64,000 nucleotides of DNA from Gillisia hiemivivida. Its GTDB lineage: Bacteria > Bacteroidota > Bacteroidia > Flavobacteriales > Flavobacteriaceae. Of the stretch, positions 43,571-52,262 are shown piece after piece. A model generated the notes under the pieces. The model searched no databases, was not told where the DNA came from, and was given only the letters and a program-made list of their open reading frames with translations. The stretch's first letter is position 1; every line of letters begins with the position of its first letter. The stretch is from positions 62,001-126,000 of the forward strand of contig NZ_VORY01000002.1 in NCBI RefSeq assembly GCF_007997295.1, written 5' to 3'. The translations under genes and the position numbers were made by a program.

Positions 43571-44395
43571 TCAATAGTCGGAATCCCTCATCTTAGTAAG
43601 TAGATTGATAGATAATTCCTCTAAGAATGGAGTGCGGCTTTTTTTTCTAGATTTTAATTCTGAAAAGGTCCTATATATATCACCTGTATCAAAATGAAAT
43701 GCCTCTTTGAAAAATGCCGCAATATCTTTTAAATCAGTATTTCCATTATTAAAAACCTTTTGTTCATGAAGTGCATATATAAGTTCTGTTAAACCTGCTT
43801 TAGACCCTGTCCACTTAAGTTCATTCTTGCTTTCGGAAGTATCTGAATAATCAGAATCCAACCTCTGTAACTGTTGTTTAAGAAATTTTATGAAAAGTTT
43901 ATTTGCTTTTACTTCCCCCAACAGGAAATCATGGGACGTATTAAAATCAGGATTTCTAAAATGGAGCAAAGCTTCTGTAATCACTATATTGTTAAATTCA
44001 CGAGTAAAATAAAACGCATCTAGATAGCTTTGATTAGTCTCTATATATTCTCCAAATTCTGAATTGATCAAAAAGAATTTGTTCAATTTCTTAAGTTTTG
44101 TATTAATAAATTCTGTCAAAAATTTCTTTCCGCCTTTTGGCGCTTGAACATAAAAGGAATGCAGCTTCGAATAGTAAATTAATTGGCTTAAGGGAAGTTG
44201 TTTCTGTGTTTTAAAAAAAAGGATTTCTGAAGAGATATCCTGGAAACCTCCAGAATTGATCTCTTTTCTATAAGATTCCAATATCATACGACAATAATTA
44301 ATAATTTCTCTGCAGACAACAAGCTTGTTGAGAAAAGTTCGTTCGATTCTCCAAATTTCAGCCTCTATTTCTTCTTTTGTAATCTGAAAGTCCAT
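43571..44395 (-). CDS. rteC: RteC-family regulatory protein
   Basis: 274 residues: FQITKEEIEAEIWRIERTFL at the start, YSKLHSFYVQAPKGGKKFLT in the middle, and a C-terminal ELKWTGSKAGLTELIYALHE block followed by DIAAFFKEAFHFDTGDIYRT, the conserved RteC end. RteC of the tetracycline-inducible Bacteroides conjugative transposons activates excision genes by binding DNA. Its presence supports a mobile element. Two half-conserved copies of the palindromic box used by the peptide locus lie 70-110 bp upstream. Confidence 0.9.
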   Translation of the reverse strand: MDFQITKEEIEAEIWRIERTFLNKLVVCREIINYCRMILESYRKEINSGGFQDISSEILFFKTQKQLPLSQLIYYSKLHSFYVQAPKGGKKFLTEFINTKLKKLNKFFLINSEFGEYIETNQSYLDAFYFTREFNNIVITEALLHFRNPDFNTSHDFLLGEVKANKLFIKFLKQQLQRLDSDYSDTSESKNELKWTGSKAGLTELIYALHEQKVFNNGNTDLKDIAAFFKEAFHFDTGDIYRTFSELKSRKKSRTPFLEELSINLLTKMRDSDY

Positions 44396-44463
44396 TTTAT
44401 TGATATTAAGAATGTCATCTTAAATATCCGTCTATTTCATAAATTCAAAAAATAGATAAACAT

Positions 44464-44502
44464 TCCATTTATAAAGAAGGGGAGTCATTTATAAAGAATA
44501 GG
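44464..44502. promoter_or_regulatory. Two direct copies of the CATTTATAAA box upstream of rteC
   Basis: CATTTATAAAGAA occurs at 44466-44478 and again at 44486-44498, exactly 20 bp (two helical turns) apart. The first 10 bases equal the palindromic box at 46985 and 52263. On the transcribed strand they read TTTATAAATG, about 70-105 bp upstream of the rteC start. Confidence 0.6.
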
Positions 44503-44546
44503 AAAATTAATTATGGAAATCTGAATTTTAACTGGAAAGGATTATT

Positions 44547-46715
44547 TTAATTCTTCATGTTGGATTTGGCAAAACTGAAAATCTTGCTATACAGTCTTAT
44601 CGTTTCATTATAATCACCAAAAGTTTCATGGCCAGAATCATAATCTATATCCATTAAAATGGCTGTATTTGCTGTATTGTATTTCTGAAGCTTGGCGATA
44701 TACTTACCGTTATCCCACAAAGGAATCCGGTCATCATTGTAGCTTGGCATTATAAGAGTAGCTGGATAGTTGGTGTTAGGTTTAATATTTAAATAGGGGT
44801 CCATTTTTATTAGTCCCACATATTCCGCACTGTCCTTTACAGTTCCATATTCTAGATAACTTGTGCTGCTAGCAGTATTGGAAGATTCTAGACCGAAAGG
44901 GTTTAATCGGGGCACTTCGGCAATAAAAGATGAATAAAGATCAGGTCGTTCATTAACTGCCATTGCTGCTGTAACACCTCCCGCGCTGTTTGTATATAAA
45001 GAAATCAAACCTTCTTTAGTAAGATTCATGTCTATTAAAGCTTCCGTACAGGCTATAAGGTCCTTCCATGAATTATATTTAAGATTTTTCATGCCCTGTT
45101 CATGCCACTCCTTTCCTTTCTCCCCTCCACCTCTAACATGCGGAAATGCCAGAATTCCTCCCTGTGCCGCCCAGTCTAAGAAAATAGGAGAGAAAAATGG
45201 ACTCAGGCTTTCACCATAAGCTCCATAAACAAAAATGAAGACTTCATTATCTGAATTCTTCTTAATCCCTTTCTTATAGACCAATGACATAGGAACTTTT
45301 ATTCCGTCATGCGAGGTGACCATTACTTGCTCAGAAATAACATTTGCAAAGTCATGGTATTCACTTTCATTTGAAAGTTTCTCTTTTTGAACATTATCTT
45401 TTTTATCTATTATATAGCGAGTATAATTCGAAGTCCAACCATCCAATCCTACTCCTATGTTATTATGAGAAAGAGATTCTCCAAAAAAAGAAATATAGCC
45501 GGGCGTAAAAGGAAGGTCGAATTGGGTAAGCTGATTCCCAGAACTTATTTTAAATAAGGAAACATTTGCACCGTACAAAGATCTTGTGAAAAATATATGA
45601 TCCCTAGTTAATCCAAAATTCGTGATTGGATCGTCTTTGGTTCCTTCTACTAAGATAATGGGATTATTAAAATCTGGTCTTGAAATATTTATCTTTGCTA
45701 AGCTATTTCCCTTCAATTTTCCTTGGCGGAAAATAAACTCTTCCCCGCGCAGTTCGCCTTGGTCATAGTATATTTTATCATCCTTTTTAAAAAAAGGTTT
45801 CCAATCTGGTTTTCCATTAATAACATCACTCATTTCAGCGATAAAACTGTCATAATAATCATCTGAGCTGGCCACATATCCAATAATAAACTTATCCTTG
45901 CTCGAGCCAATCTTTACTTTAGGATAAAAATCTGCTGAAATTTCTAAATTTGTATCAGATCCAAAAATTGGTGTAACATTTATACTATCCTCCCCTATTT
46001 TATGTAGTACTGAAAACGATTTTTTTTTGAAATCTGGCTTAGATGTGTCAACCTCTGGAAAATATAAATAGATAAAACCAGAGTTATCTGGTAGCCATTC
46101 TATTCCGCCAAAATCAGGATTTATATTTGTTATTTCATCATTTAGGAATTTGCCTGCTTCCAAATCGTATATTTTAATCTTACTGGAAAAATCATTATTT
46201 TCATTAAATCCAATGGCTATTTTTTTTCCATCGAAAGAAGGTTTAAGGTAGCTGATCTCTTTATCCCCAATAGCATAATGGTTAGGATCGAATAATTCTT
46301 TTTCCTCGGCATCAAGTTTCTGTTTATAAAATAATTTTTCCATTCCTAGACTGTCATCTTTTTTCAAGTAGAAATAATTTCCAGTCTCGTTTACAGTAAT
46401 CATACTCACTTTAGATTGAGTAATATTTTGAAGTTGTTTAAATCTTTCCAGGTATTTCTGCATTGATTCAATGGTATCAAAATATGCTTCTGCCAAAGAA
46501 TCCTGTAATTTGAACCACTCTTTAATTTTCTCATTTTCAATATCGTTTAGGTTATAAAAATCATCTGTAACTTTTACGCCAAATTTTATCTCATGTTTAA
46601 TCTCCCCATTAATATTGGGATATATCAACTGGTTAATTTGTTTTTCCTGAGAATAACAAAATATTGGTAACAGGATCAGGTAATTGGTCAGAAAAAGTTT
46701 CTTAAATGTCTTCAT
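44547..46715 (-). CDS. Secreted prolyl-oligopeptidase-like serine peptidase (S9A)
   Basis: 722 residues: signal peptide (MKTFKKLFLTNYLILLPIFC), a beta-propeller from about 40 to 460, and a C-terminal alpha/beta-hydrolase domain. The triad is Ser577 in LYTNSAGG, Asp661/662 in SYNDDRIPLWDNG and His696 in DSGHETFG. The usual GGSNGG around the nucleophile is changed to TNSAGG, the first Gly being lost. Prolyl oligopeptidases cut short peptides after proline. It directly follows the GG-leader peptide gene, whose core contains Gly-Pro and Arg-Pro, so it may process or destroy that peptide in the periplasm; this is inference. Confidence 0.9.
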   Translation of the reverse strand: MKTFKKLFLTNYLILLPIFCYSQEKQINQLIYPNINGEIKHEIKFGVKVTDDFYNLNDIENEKIKEWFKLQDSLAEAYFDTIESMQKYLERFKQLQNITQSKVSMITVNETGNYFYLKKDDSLGMEKLFYKQKLDAEEKELFDPNHYAIGDKEISYLKPSFDGKKIAIGFNENNDFSSKIKIYDLEAGKFLNDEITNINPDFGGIEWLPDNSGFIYLYFPEVDTSKPDFKKKSFSVLHKIGEDSINVTPIFGSDTNLEISADFYPKVKIGSSKDKFIIGYVASSDDYYDSFIAEMSDVINGKPDWKPFFKKDDKIYYDQGELRGEEFIFRQGKLKGNSLAKINISRPDFNNPIILVEGTKDDPITNFGLTRDHIFFTRSLYGANVSLFKISSGNQLTQFDLPFTPGYISFFGESLSHNNIGVGLDGWTSNYTRYIIDKKDNVQKEKLSNESEYHDFANVISEQVMVTSHDGIKVPMSLVYKKGIKKNSDNEVFIFVYGAYGESLSPFFSPIFLDWAAQGGILAFPHVRGGGEKGKEWHEQGMKNLKYNSWKDLIACTEALIDMNLTKEGLISLYTNSAGGVTAAMAVNERPDLYSSFIAEVPRLNPFGLESSNTASSTSYLEYGTVKDSAEYVGLIKMDPYLNIKPNTNYPATLIMPSYNDDRIPLWDNGKYIAKLQKYNTANTAILMDIDYDSGHETFGDYNETIRLYSKIFSFAKSNMKN

Positions 46716-46729
46716 AACTGTAGTTTTAA

Positions 46730-46764
46730 AAATTCCCGAGCCATTAAATTTGACTCGGGAATTT
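46730..46764 (-). terminator. Strong hairpin between the peptide gene and the peptidase gene
   Basis: AAATTCCCGAG (46730-46740) and CTCGGGAATTT (46754-46764), an 11-bp perfect stem with a 13-nt loop, followed on the transcribed strand by TTTTAAAA. It lies 21 nt after the peptide stop and ends only 15 nt before the peptidase start codon. It could act as a partial terminator, giving much more peptide than peptidase message, or protect the peptide mRNA. Confidence 0.75.
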
Positions 46765-46785
46765 AGGAAAATGACACGATTAAAT

Positions 46786-46908
46786 TTATACTCCTGCCTT
46801 GGGTCTTTTAATTTTGTCCCTATCTATAGGTCCATCCTCTCCCCCACCTCGAATTTTATCCAAATTCTTCAGTTCTCTTCCTTTGAAATCTTTTAGTACT
46901 TTTTTCAT
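46786..46908 (-). CDS. Double-glycine-leader peptide precursor (secreted peptide/bacteriocin-like)
   Basis: 40 residues. The leader MKKVLKDFKGRELKNLDKIR is followed by GGG (21-23). With cleavage after Gly22, hydrophobic Ile19, Leu16 and Phe8 fall at -4, -7 and -15, the positions read by C39 peptidases. The ELKNLDKIRGG pattern matches CFB-type GG precursors. The core would be about 18 residues (GEDGPIDRDKIKRPKAGV), charged, near neutral, without Cys or a hydrophobic stretch. It therefore looks like a signalling peptide or unmodified export product rather than a lanthipeptide or pore former. The neighbours are the matching C39 ABC exporter, HlyD adaptor and regulator. Confidence 0.82.
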   Translation of the reverse strand: MKKVLKDFKGRELKNLDKIRGGGEDGPIDRDKIKRPKAGV

Positions 46909-46984
46909 AATTTAAGTATTTGATTAATAAAAATTTACACTCACTAAGTAATCACAAATGAACACAATCAGCAAAAAATTTAAA

Positions 46985-47001
46985 CCGTCATTTATAAATG
47001 G
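46985..47001. promoter_or_regulatory. Palindromic box upstream of the peptide gene
   Basis: CCGTCATTTATAAATGG, with the 12-bp palindrome CATTTATAAATG inside. It overlaps the stop codon of the AraC-type gene and lies about 80 bp upstream of the peptide start. The same 17 bases occur inverted at 52263-52279. A weak -7-like TTCATTTG (46962-46955) sits between box and gene. Confidence 0.65.
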
Positions 47002-48710
47002 CGACTAGTTTCCCTCGATTTTAGTTCATTTAAAAACATTGAAGGAGAAACTCCAGTTTTCTTATAAAAAGCTTTGGAAAAAGATTCTCCTGTCTTAAAT
47101 CCGAAAATTTCTGCCAAGCCCTGATGATTGTATTTTAATAAATCTGGATCCTTGCTAAGGCGATTGATGGCGGCTCTTATCCTCAGATCCTTAAGATAAT
47201 TGGGGAAATTCACTTTTTTGTAATGGTTAATAATGGTTGAAAGGTATGTTGTGTTAGTGCCTAGATCATTGGCTAGATTGGACAAATCAAGATCTTTATT
47301 TAAATATCGGTCTGAATTTTCAAAGGCATTAAGTTTTGATAAGATCTCTTTTCTAATTTCTATTGGTACCGAAGATGGGTGCTCAGTAACTTGCTTCGTT
47401 TCATATATTTGAACTTCACCACCTTCCATTAAAATATTTAATCTTTTTCTTATGTTTCTTGAACGGAGGAAAAAGTAAATACCGATTAAAATAGCAATCC
47501 CTGCAAACACAGCTATTCCAATTATATAAAAAGTTTTTGCTTCTAATTGTTTTTCAGCTTTCAGTTTTTGCCGTTTAAGATCGGGTATATCATATGCTAT
47601 TACGACCTGATTATTCACATTTTCCTGAGCAGATGATAATATGCTGTCATTATGAATCAATTTTTCTATGTATTCAATTTGCTCTTTTTCGTTATCCTCA
47701 AGAACAGAATAGATAATAAGCTGCTGATAAACATCTTTAACTTCTCCAAAAGGATCCCCAGATAAGGAAACAATAGAATCTATTTCTTTAAAATAAGCCA
47801 TTGCAAGCTTATCATTTTTTAAAAATTTTTCGATTTTTCCTAGGTAATAAAGTTTAATTGCTCTCTCGGTACCCTCTAACTTATTAATATATTTCAACAA
47901 GCTATCTTTTGATTTTTTGTAATCTTTCTGATAGTAATTTATCTGGGCATCAACAAGTACGAAATCCCTGAAATCATCAGTTTTTTTGAGAGATTGCGCC
48001 AGTTTTAGACCTTTTCGCACATAAAATTTTGCAGTGTCTATTTGTGATAATCTTAAGTAAGTAAGGGAAAGATTATATAACAAGGTGGAGTAATCTTCAT
48101 AATACGCATCAGGAAAATTTTCATTCTGCTTTAATAAGTTTAGGGACCGTTTATATAGATCGGCGGCGGCATAATGCTGACCATTTATATTTCGAATTGC
48201 TGCGATTGCCAGTGATATTTCCCCTTGGTCTTCTTTGTTTTCTTTTTCTAAGGCCAGATTATACGCTTTTAAAAAATTATCAAGTGCCGGTTGGAATTTT
48301 CCCTGATCATAAAACAAATTTGCTTTAAGGGTGTATCCTAACGTAGGATAACTTTTATGATCACTATTTTCTGTAATTAAAATAATAGAATCTGCATAAG
48401 CTAAAGCGAGCTGCGACTCTTCAATAAAAATTAAATGATAGAATGCCCTTGCAAGTTCTATAGGATTGTTTTCTTTTTTTGACTTGCTTACATGAATTCT
48501 GATTATATTTCGAAGTTTATCAAATTCTGATGCTTCCGCAGCATCTGCTTCTATAATATGCAGTTGCTCATAAGAGGTAGTAATTGAATAGTCAGCAGGT
48601 GACTTAGTGTTTATAGTTTGTGAAAACCCGATCTGAGTTACACAAAATACGAGTGCTAGGCAGATCAGGGCCTGGAATCGAAAATATTGTATTAGAGAAG
48701 AGAAGATCAT
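46992..48710 (-). CDS. Membrane-spanning TPR-AraC transcription regulator
   Basis: 572 residues: signal peptide (FQALICLALVFCVTQIGFSQ), a helical TPR-type region from about 30 to 370 (ALDNFLKAYNLALEKENKED, AADLYKRSLNLLKQNENFPD), one membrane helix (FYIIGIAVFAGIAILIGIYF) and a C-terminal AraC HTH (LSNLANDLGTNTTYLSTIIN, AEIFGFKTGESFSKAFYKKT, GVSPSMFLNEL). The sensor part is thus periplasmic and the DNA-binding part cytoplasmic. It ends the exporter operon and is the best candidate to bind the palindromic boxes and to sense the exported peptide. Confidence 0.87.
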   Translation of the reverse strand: MIFSSLIQYFRFQALICLALVFCVTQIGFSQTINTKSPADYSITTSYEQLHIIEADAAEASEFDKLRNIIRIHVSKSKKENNPIELARAFYHLIFIEESQLALAYADSIILITENSDHKSYPTLGYTLKANLFYDQGKFQPALDNFLKAYNLALEKENKEDQGEISLAIAAIRNINGQHYAAADLYKRSLNLLKQNENFPDAYYEDYSTLLYNLSLTYLRLSQIDTAKFYVRKGLKLAQSLKKTDDFRDFVLVDAQINYYQKDYKKSKDSLLKYINKLEGTERAIKLYYLGKIEKFLKNDKLAMAYFKEIDSIVSLSGDPFGEVKDVYQQLIIYSVLEDNEKEQIEYIEKLIHNDSILSSAQENVNNQVVIAYDIPDLKRQKLKAEKQLEAKTFYIIGIAVFAGIAILIGIYFFLRSRNIRKRLNILMEGGEVQIYETKQVTEHPSSVPIEIRKEILSKLNAFENSDRYLNKDLDLSNLANDLGTNTTYLSTIINHYKKVNFPNYLKDLRIRAAINRLSKDPDLLKYNHQGLAEIFGFKTGESFSKAFYKKTGVSPSMFLNELKSRETSRHL

Positions 48711-48720
48711 TCTTTATCAT

Positions 48721-50004
48721 TTAAAATTCCTGATTTGACCATAAATGCCGAACTTGAAAAAAGACCCGGTCCATAAGCGTTACTTCATTAAGCAAAATTT
48801 CAGCAGTACCTTTCAACTCTTGATGAAATTGCAAATTTTTACCATACGATGTCCTAAGGTTACCAATATCTAGATAAACAATATAAGCAGGATTTTCACC
48901 TATTTTCGGTACTTCAGATATCGATCTTACCTTCGCTCTTACCATGCCCCATTCACGGTATGGATAATTTTCAAGTTTCAAATTTACCTTTTGGCCGGCT
49001 TTAAGCTTACCAGAATTTCGTAATGGTACTTCACATTTCCCGATTAGGTTTTGCTGAATTAAAGGAACCACCGTGAAAATATTTTCGCCTTCGGTAATAT
49101 TCTGATACTCTCCCCAAACTTCGAAAAATGAAAGCCGTCCCTCAATAGGGCTTTTTAGAAGATATTTATCTTCCCATTCTGTAATGGAATTAAGTAAATT
49201 TTGCCTGGATAGCTCTAAATCCATTTCTAATTTATTTTTATTCCTAACAGAACTGTGTATGGTCAGTTTTTGTTTGTTTTGAAATCCGCTATTCTCTAAC
49301 TTCAACTGGTTAAATTCTTGTTTTAATAAATAAAATTGCCGTTGTACACTTAAAAGTTCTTTTTCTGTTGTTTCCAGGTCCAGTTGAGATATCACACCCT
49401 TTTGAAACAACTGCTTATATCTACTATAATTATTTTGAGAAACATCCAGGTTTCTTTCCATAGTAATTAATTCCTCTTTTTTGTTCTGAATTGAATTTTT
49501 CTGATTGAATAATTCTGCTTTGATCTGTTCATCATAAATATTAAAATCCTGAAGAGATTCATCTAATATCAATTGCTGATAATTATTCCAAAAAGTATTA
49601 TAATACAATTGGATATCGCTTCCTAAATGCAATTGTGGTGAAAAAGTTTTTGATAAAACTTCAAGAGAGTAAATTTCATCTAAGTAACTCTTTAGTTGAT
49701 TTTTAAGATAAAGAATATCCTCTCTATTTCCGTTATTTTCTAATTCACCTAAAATATCACCTTTAATAACCGTATCTCCAGCTTTATAATTAATTGCCAA
49801 GATCTTTCCAGTATTTTTTGCCTTAATATGTGCTGGTGGATTATCTGAAGTAACCATGACATTTCCTTCAACCACTTCATTAAATGGGAAGAAGGAAGCA
49901 AAAAGGAGTATAAGAATTAACATTACAAAAATAAAGATAGTACCGTAGCGTAATATCCATCCAGGCTCCTTTTCAAGCTTACTATCTTTATTTGAATTAA
50001 ACAT
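48721..50004 (-). CDS. HlyD-family membrane-fusion protein of the peptide exporter
   Basis: 427 residues: one N-terminal membrane helix (YGTIFIFVMLILILLFASFF), a biotinyl-lipoyl half-motif (HIKAKNTGKILAINYKAGDTVIKGDI shortened here to its GKILAINYKAGDTV core), a long coiled coil (100-270), the second lipoyl half (YLLKSPIEGRLSFFEVWGEY) and a beta-barrel end (GKLKAGQKVNLKLENYPYRE). It bridges the ABC exporter to the periplasm or outer membrane. It lies 15 bp downstream of the exporter gene. A TolC partner is not in the window. Confidence 0.9.
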   Translation of the reverse strand: MFNSNKDSKLEKEPGWILRYGTIFIFVMLILILLFASFFPFNEVVEGNVMVTSDNPPAHIKAKNTGKILAINYKAGDTVIKGDILGELENNGNREDILYLKNQLKSYLDEIYSLEVLSKTFSPQLHLGSDIQLYYNTFWNNYQQLILDESLQDFNIYDEQIKAELFNQKNSIQNKKEELITMERNLDVSQNNYSRYKQLFQKGVISQLDLETTEKELLSVQRQFYLLKQEFNQLKLENSGFQNKQKLTIHSSVRNKNKLEMDLELSRQNLLNSITEWEDKYLLKSPIEGRLSFFEVWGEYQNITEGENIFTVVPLIQQNLIGKCEVPLRNSGKLKAGQKVNLKLENYPYREWGMVRAKVRSISEVPKIGENPAYIVYLDIGNLRTSYGKNLQFHQELKGTAEILLNEVTLMDRVFFQVRHLWSNQEF

Positions 50005-50019
50005 TTTATAGTATTTATT

Positions 50020-52194
50020 TTAAAGTTGATTCTGTATTAATTGGTAATAAAAACCTTGCCGTGATAGCAGTTCCTGATGATTACCTTCTTCGACTACCTT
50101 ACCTTTATGCATGACTAGAATTTGATCAGCATTTTTTACCGTGGACAATCGATGAGCTATTATGACTACAGTTTTGTTTTTATAAAACTGATTTAAATTT
50201 TCAGTAATTACTTTTTCATTTTCCGCATCCAGAGAACTAGTTGCTTCATCGAAGAACAGATAATCAGGATTCTTATAAATTGCTCTTGCAATAAGTAATC
50301 TTTGCTTTTCTCCTCCGCTTAATAGCTGGCCTTGCTCCCCAATTTTAGTCTGATATTTAAATGGCAGTTCATCAATGAAATTCGACAAATTTGCCAGTTT
50401 CACTGCTTTTTCAATTTCGTGTTGGTTCACAGGCTCTTGGGATTTAGATTCTGTAATGTTTCTTTCTATGGTATCATTGAAAAGTATTCCATCTTGTAAT
50501 ACCGCGCCACAAACCTGTCTCCATTTGTCTGCTTTAATATTCTCAAGATTTTGATCTCCAATGCTAATTTTTCCTTCAATGGGGTTATAAATTTTTAGTA
50601 ATAATTTCAGAAGTGTTGTTTTACCCGAACCACTGGCACCGACAATGGCAGTAACTTTACCTTGAGCTATGGTTATAGAAATATTATGAAGTATAGATCT
50701 TGAACTTATGGGATTGAATTTAAAACTTACGTTTTTAAACACTATGTCACCAGGATCCATATAAAATCCGCTATAAGCATTTTTAACTTCAGGTTCTTGA
50801 TTATGAATTTCGGATAACCTATCTAAAGAAAGTCTGGCTCTTTGATAACCTACAAGGAAATCCATGCTGTTTGAAATGGGAACATATAAACTTCCAACGA
50901 TAAATTGAATCGCAAGCATAGTACCTAAGCTAATTTCTCCTGTTATTACAGCCTTTGCAGACCAGAATATTATAAGGATACTCGTAAATTCATTAATAAA
51001 TTTACCTCCATTGATTTGTGCCTGATCTACTCTCAAAATACTTGACTGCAGCCCAAAAAGCTGGGTTTGGTTGATTCTCCATTCAGATTTTCTTCTTTCC
51101 TCAGAATTATTTAGTTTGATTTCCAAAACACTTAATATTATTTGAAGGAATAAGGACTGGTCTTTTCGATTTAAATCGAATAGCTGATGATCCAGCACCT
51201 CCTTTTTCTTCATAAATAACAATGACCATCCCATAAACAAAATGGTTCCGGTAATAAAAATCATTAAAATGGAAGTATTAAAAATTCCCAGGATAATAGC
51301 AAAAATGAAAATTGTGAGTAGATCAAATAGAATTGTAAGTGATCTTCCACTTAAAAATTCCTCTATTCTTTGATGATCATAAATACGCTGCATAAAATCC
51401 CCGGTAGTTTTAGAATCGAAAAAGGTTATGGGAAGTTTTAGAATCTTATCAAGGTAATCGGAAATCATTGCGATTGTAACCTTAGTTCCAATATGTAATA
51501 ATATCCAATCCCTTATAATTCCTGAAGCAGATCTTACAAGAAATAAAAAAAGTTGCGCTATAACGATGAGGGATATAAAATCAATATTCTCGTAATTAAT
51601 ACCGTAATCAACGATACTTTGAGTTAGAAAAGGTAGGATTAACTGAACAACAGAAGCGATGAACAATCCTAAAAAAACCTGATAGATATTTTTCTTATAC
51701 GGTTTCAGATAATCGATTAGAAATCCTAAACCCTGTGCTTTGTTTTCTTCTAAATCTAGAGCGCCAAAATTTTGATTAGGTTCGGCCAAGAGCAATACGC
51801 CTTCATTATTTTTTTCAACCCAGCTATTCCGAAATTCAGTATGAGAGTATTTCATTCGTCCTAGAGCAGGATCTGATACAAAAACATTCCTTTTATCTGT
51901 TCTATAAACTACCAGAAAATGATTGTTTGACCAATGAGCGATTGCAGGAAGCGGGACTTCATGAAGAAGCTCCTGAACAGTTGCCTTAATCCCTATGGAA
52001 TCCATCCCTATTCTTTTTAAGGCATCTGAAAGACCCGCCAAGGACACACCTCCTTTTTGAAGACAAGATATTTCTCTGAGATAATTCAAATTATAATTTC
52101 CACCATAAAAATCTGTAATTATCTTTAGGCAGGTTGGACCGCAGTCCATCTGATCGAGCTGGCGATAAACGGGAAAATTATTAGCTCCAAACAT
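50020..52194 (-). CDS. C39-peptidase-containing ABC transporter (PCAT) for a GG-leader peptide
   Basis: 724 residues in three parts. Residues 1-130 are a C39 peptidase with complete triad: Cys18 in QLDQMDCGPTCLKI, His92 in NHFLVVY and Asp108 in VSDPALG. Residues 160-450 hold six membrane helices. The C-terminal ATPase has Walker A GASGSGKTTLLKLL, signature LLSGGEKQRLLIARA, Walker B YLFFDEATSSLD and H-loop IAHRLSTV. The peptidase cuts the leader after Gly-Gly while the transporter exports the core. It heads the operon PCAT-HlyD-AraC and is matched by the GG precursor at 46786. Confidence 0.95.
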   Translation of the reverse strand: MFGANNFPVYRQLDQMDCGPTCLKIITDFYGGNYNLNYLREISCLQKGGVSLAGLSDALKRIGMDSIGIKATVQELLHEVPLPAIAHWSNNHFLVVYRTDKRNVFVSDPALGRMKYSHTEFRNSWVEKNNEGVLLLAEPNQNFGALDLEENKAQGLGFLIDYLKPYKKNIYQVFLGLFIASVVQLILPFLTQSIVDYGINYENIDFISLIVIAQLFLFLVRSASGIIRDWILLHIGTKVTIAMISDYLDKILKLPITFFDSKTTGDFMQRIYDHQRIEEFLSGRSLTILFDLLTIFIFAIILGIFNTSILMIFITGTILFMGWSLLFMKKKEVLDHQLFDLNRKDQSLFLQIILSVLEIKLNNSEERRKSEWRINQTQLFGLQSSILRVDQAQINGGKFINEFTSILIIFWSAKAVITGEISLGTMLAIQFIVGSLYVPISNSMDFLVGYQRARLSLDRLSEIHNQEPEVKNAYSGFYMDPGDIVFKNVSFKFNPISSRSILHNISITIAQGKVTAIVGASGSGKTTLLKLLLKIYNPIEGKISIGDQNLENIKADKWRQVCGAVLQDGILFNDTIERNITESKSQEPVNQHEIEKAVKLANLSNFIDELPFKYQTKIGEQGQLLSGGEKQRLLIARAIYKNPDYLFFDEATSSLDAENEKVITENLNQFYKNKTVVIIAHRLSTVKNADQILVMHKGKVVEEGNHQELLSRQGFYYQLIQNQL

Positions 52195-52262
52195 ATTATA
52201 AAATTGAAAGTCAGAACACTAAATTAATTTAGAAAAATGATATCTGTAGACGAACTAACTAT

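Noticed and set aside
46786-46908. Lanthipeptide or other Cys-modified RiPP
   Set aside because: The core has no Cys, Ser or Thr, and no LanM, radical SAM or YcaO gene is nearby.
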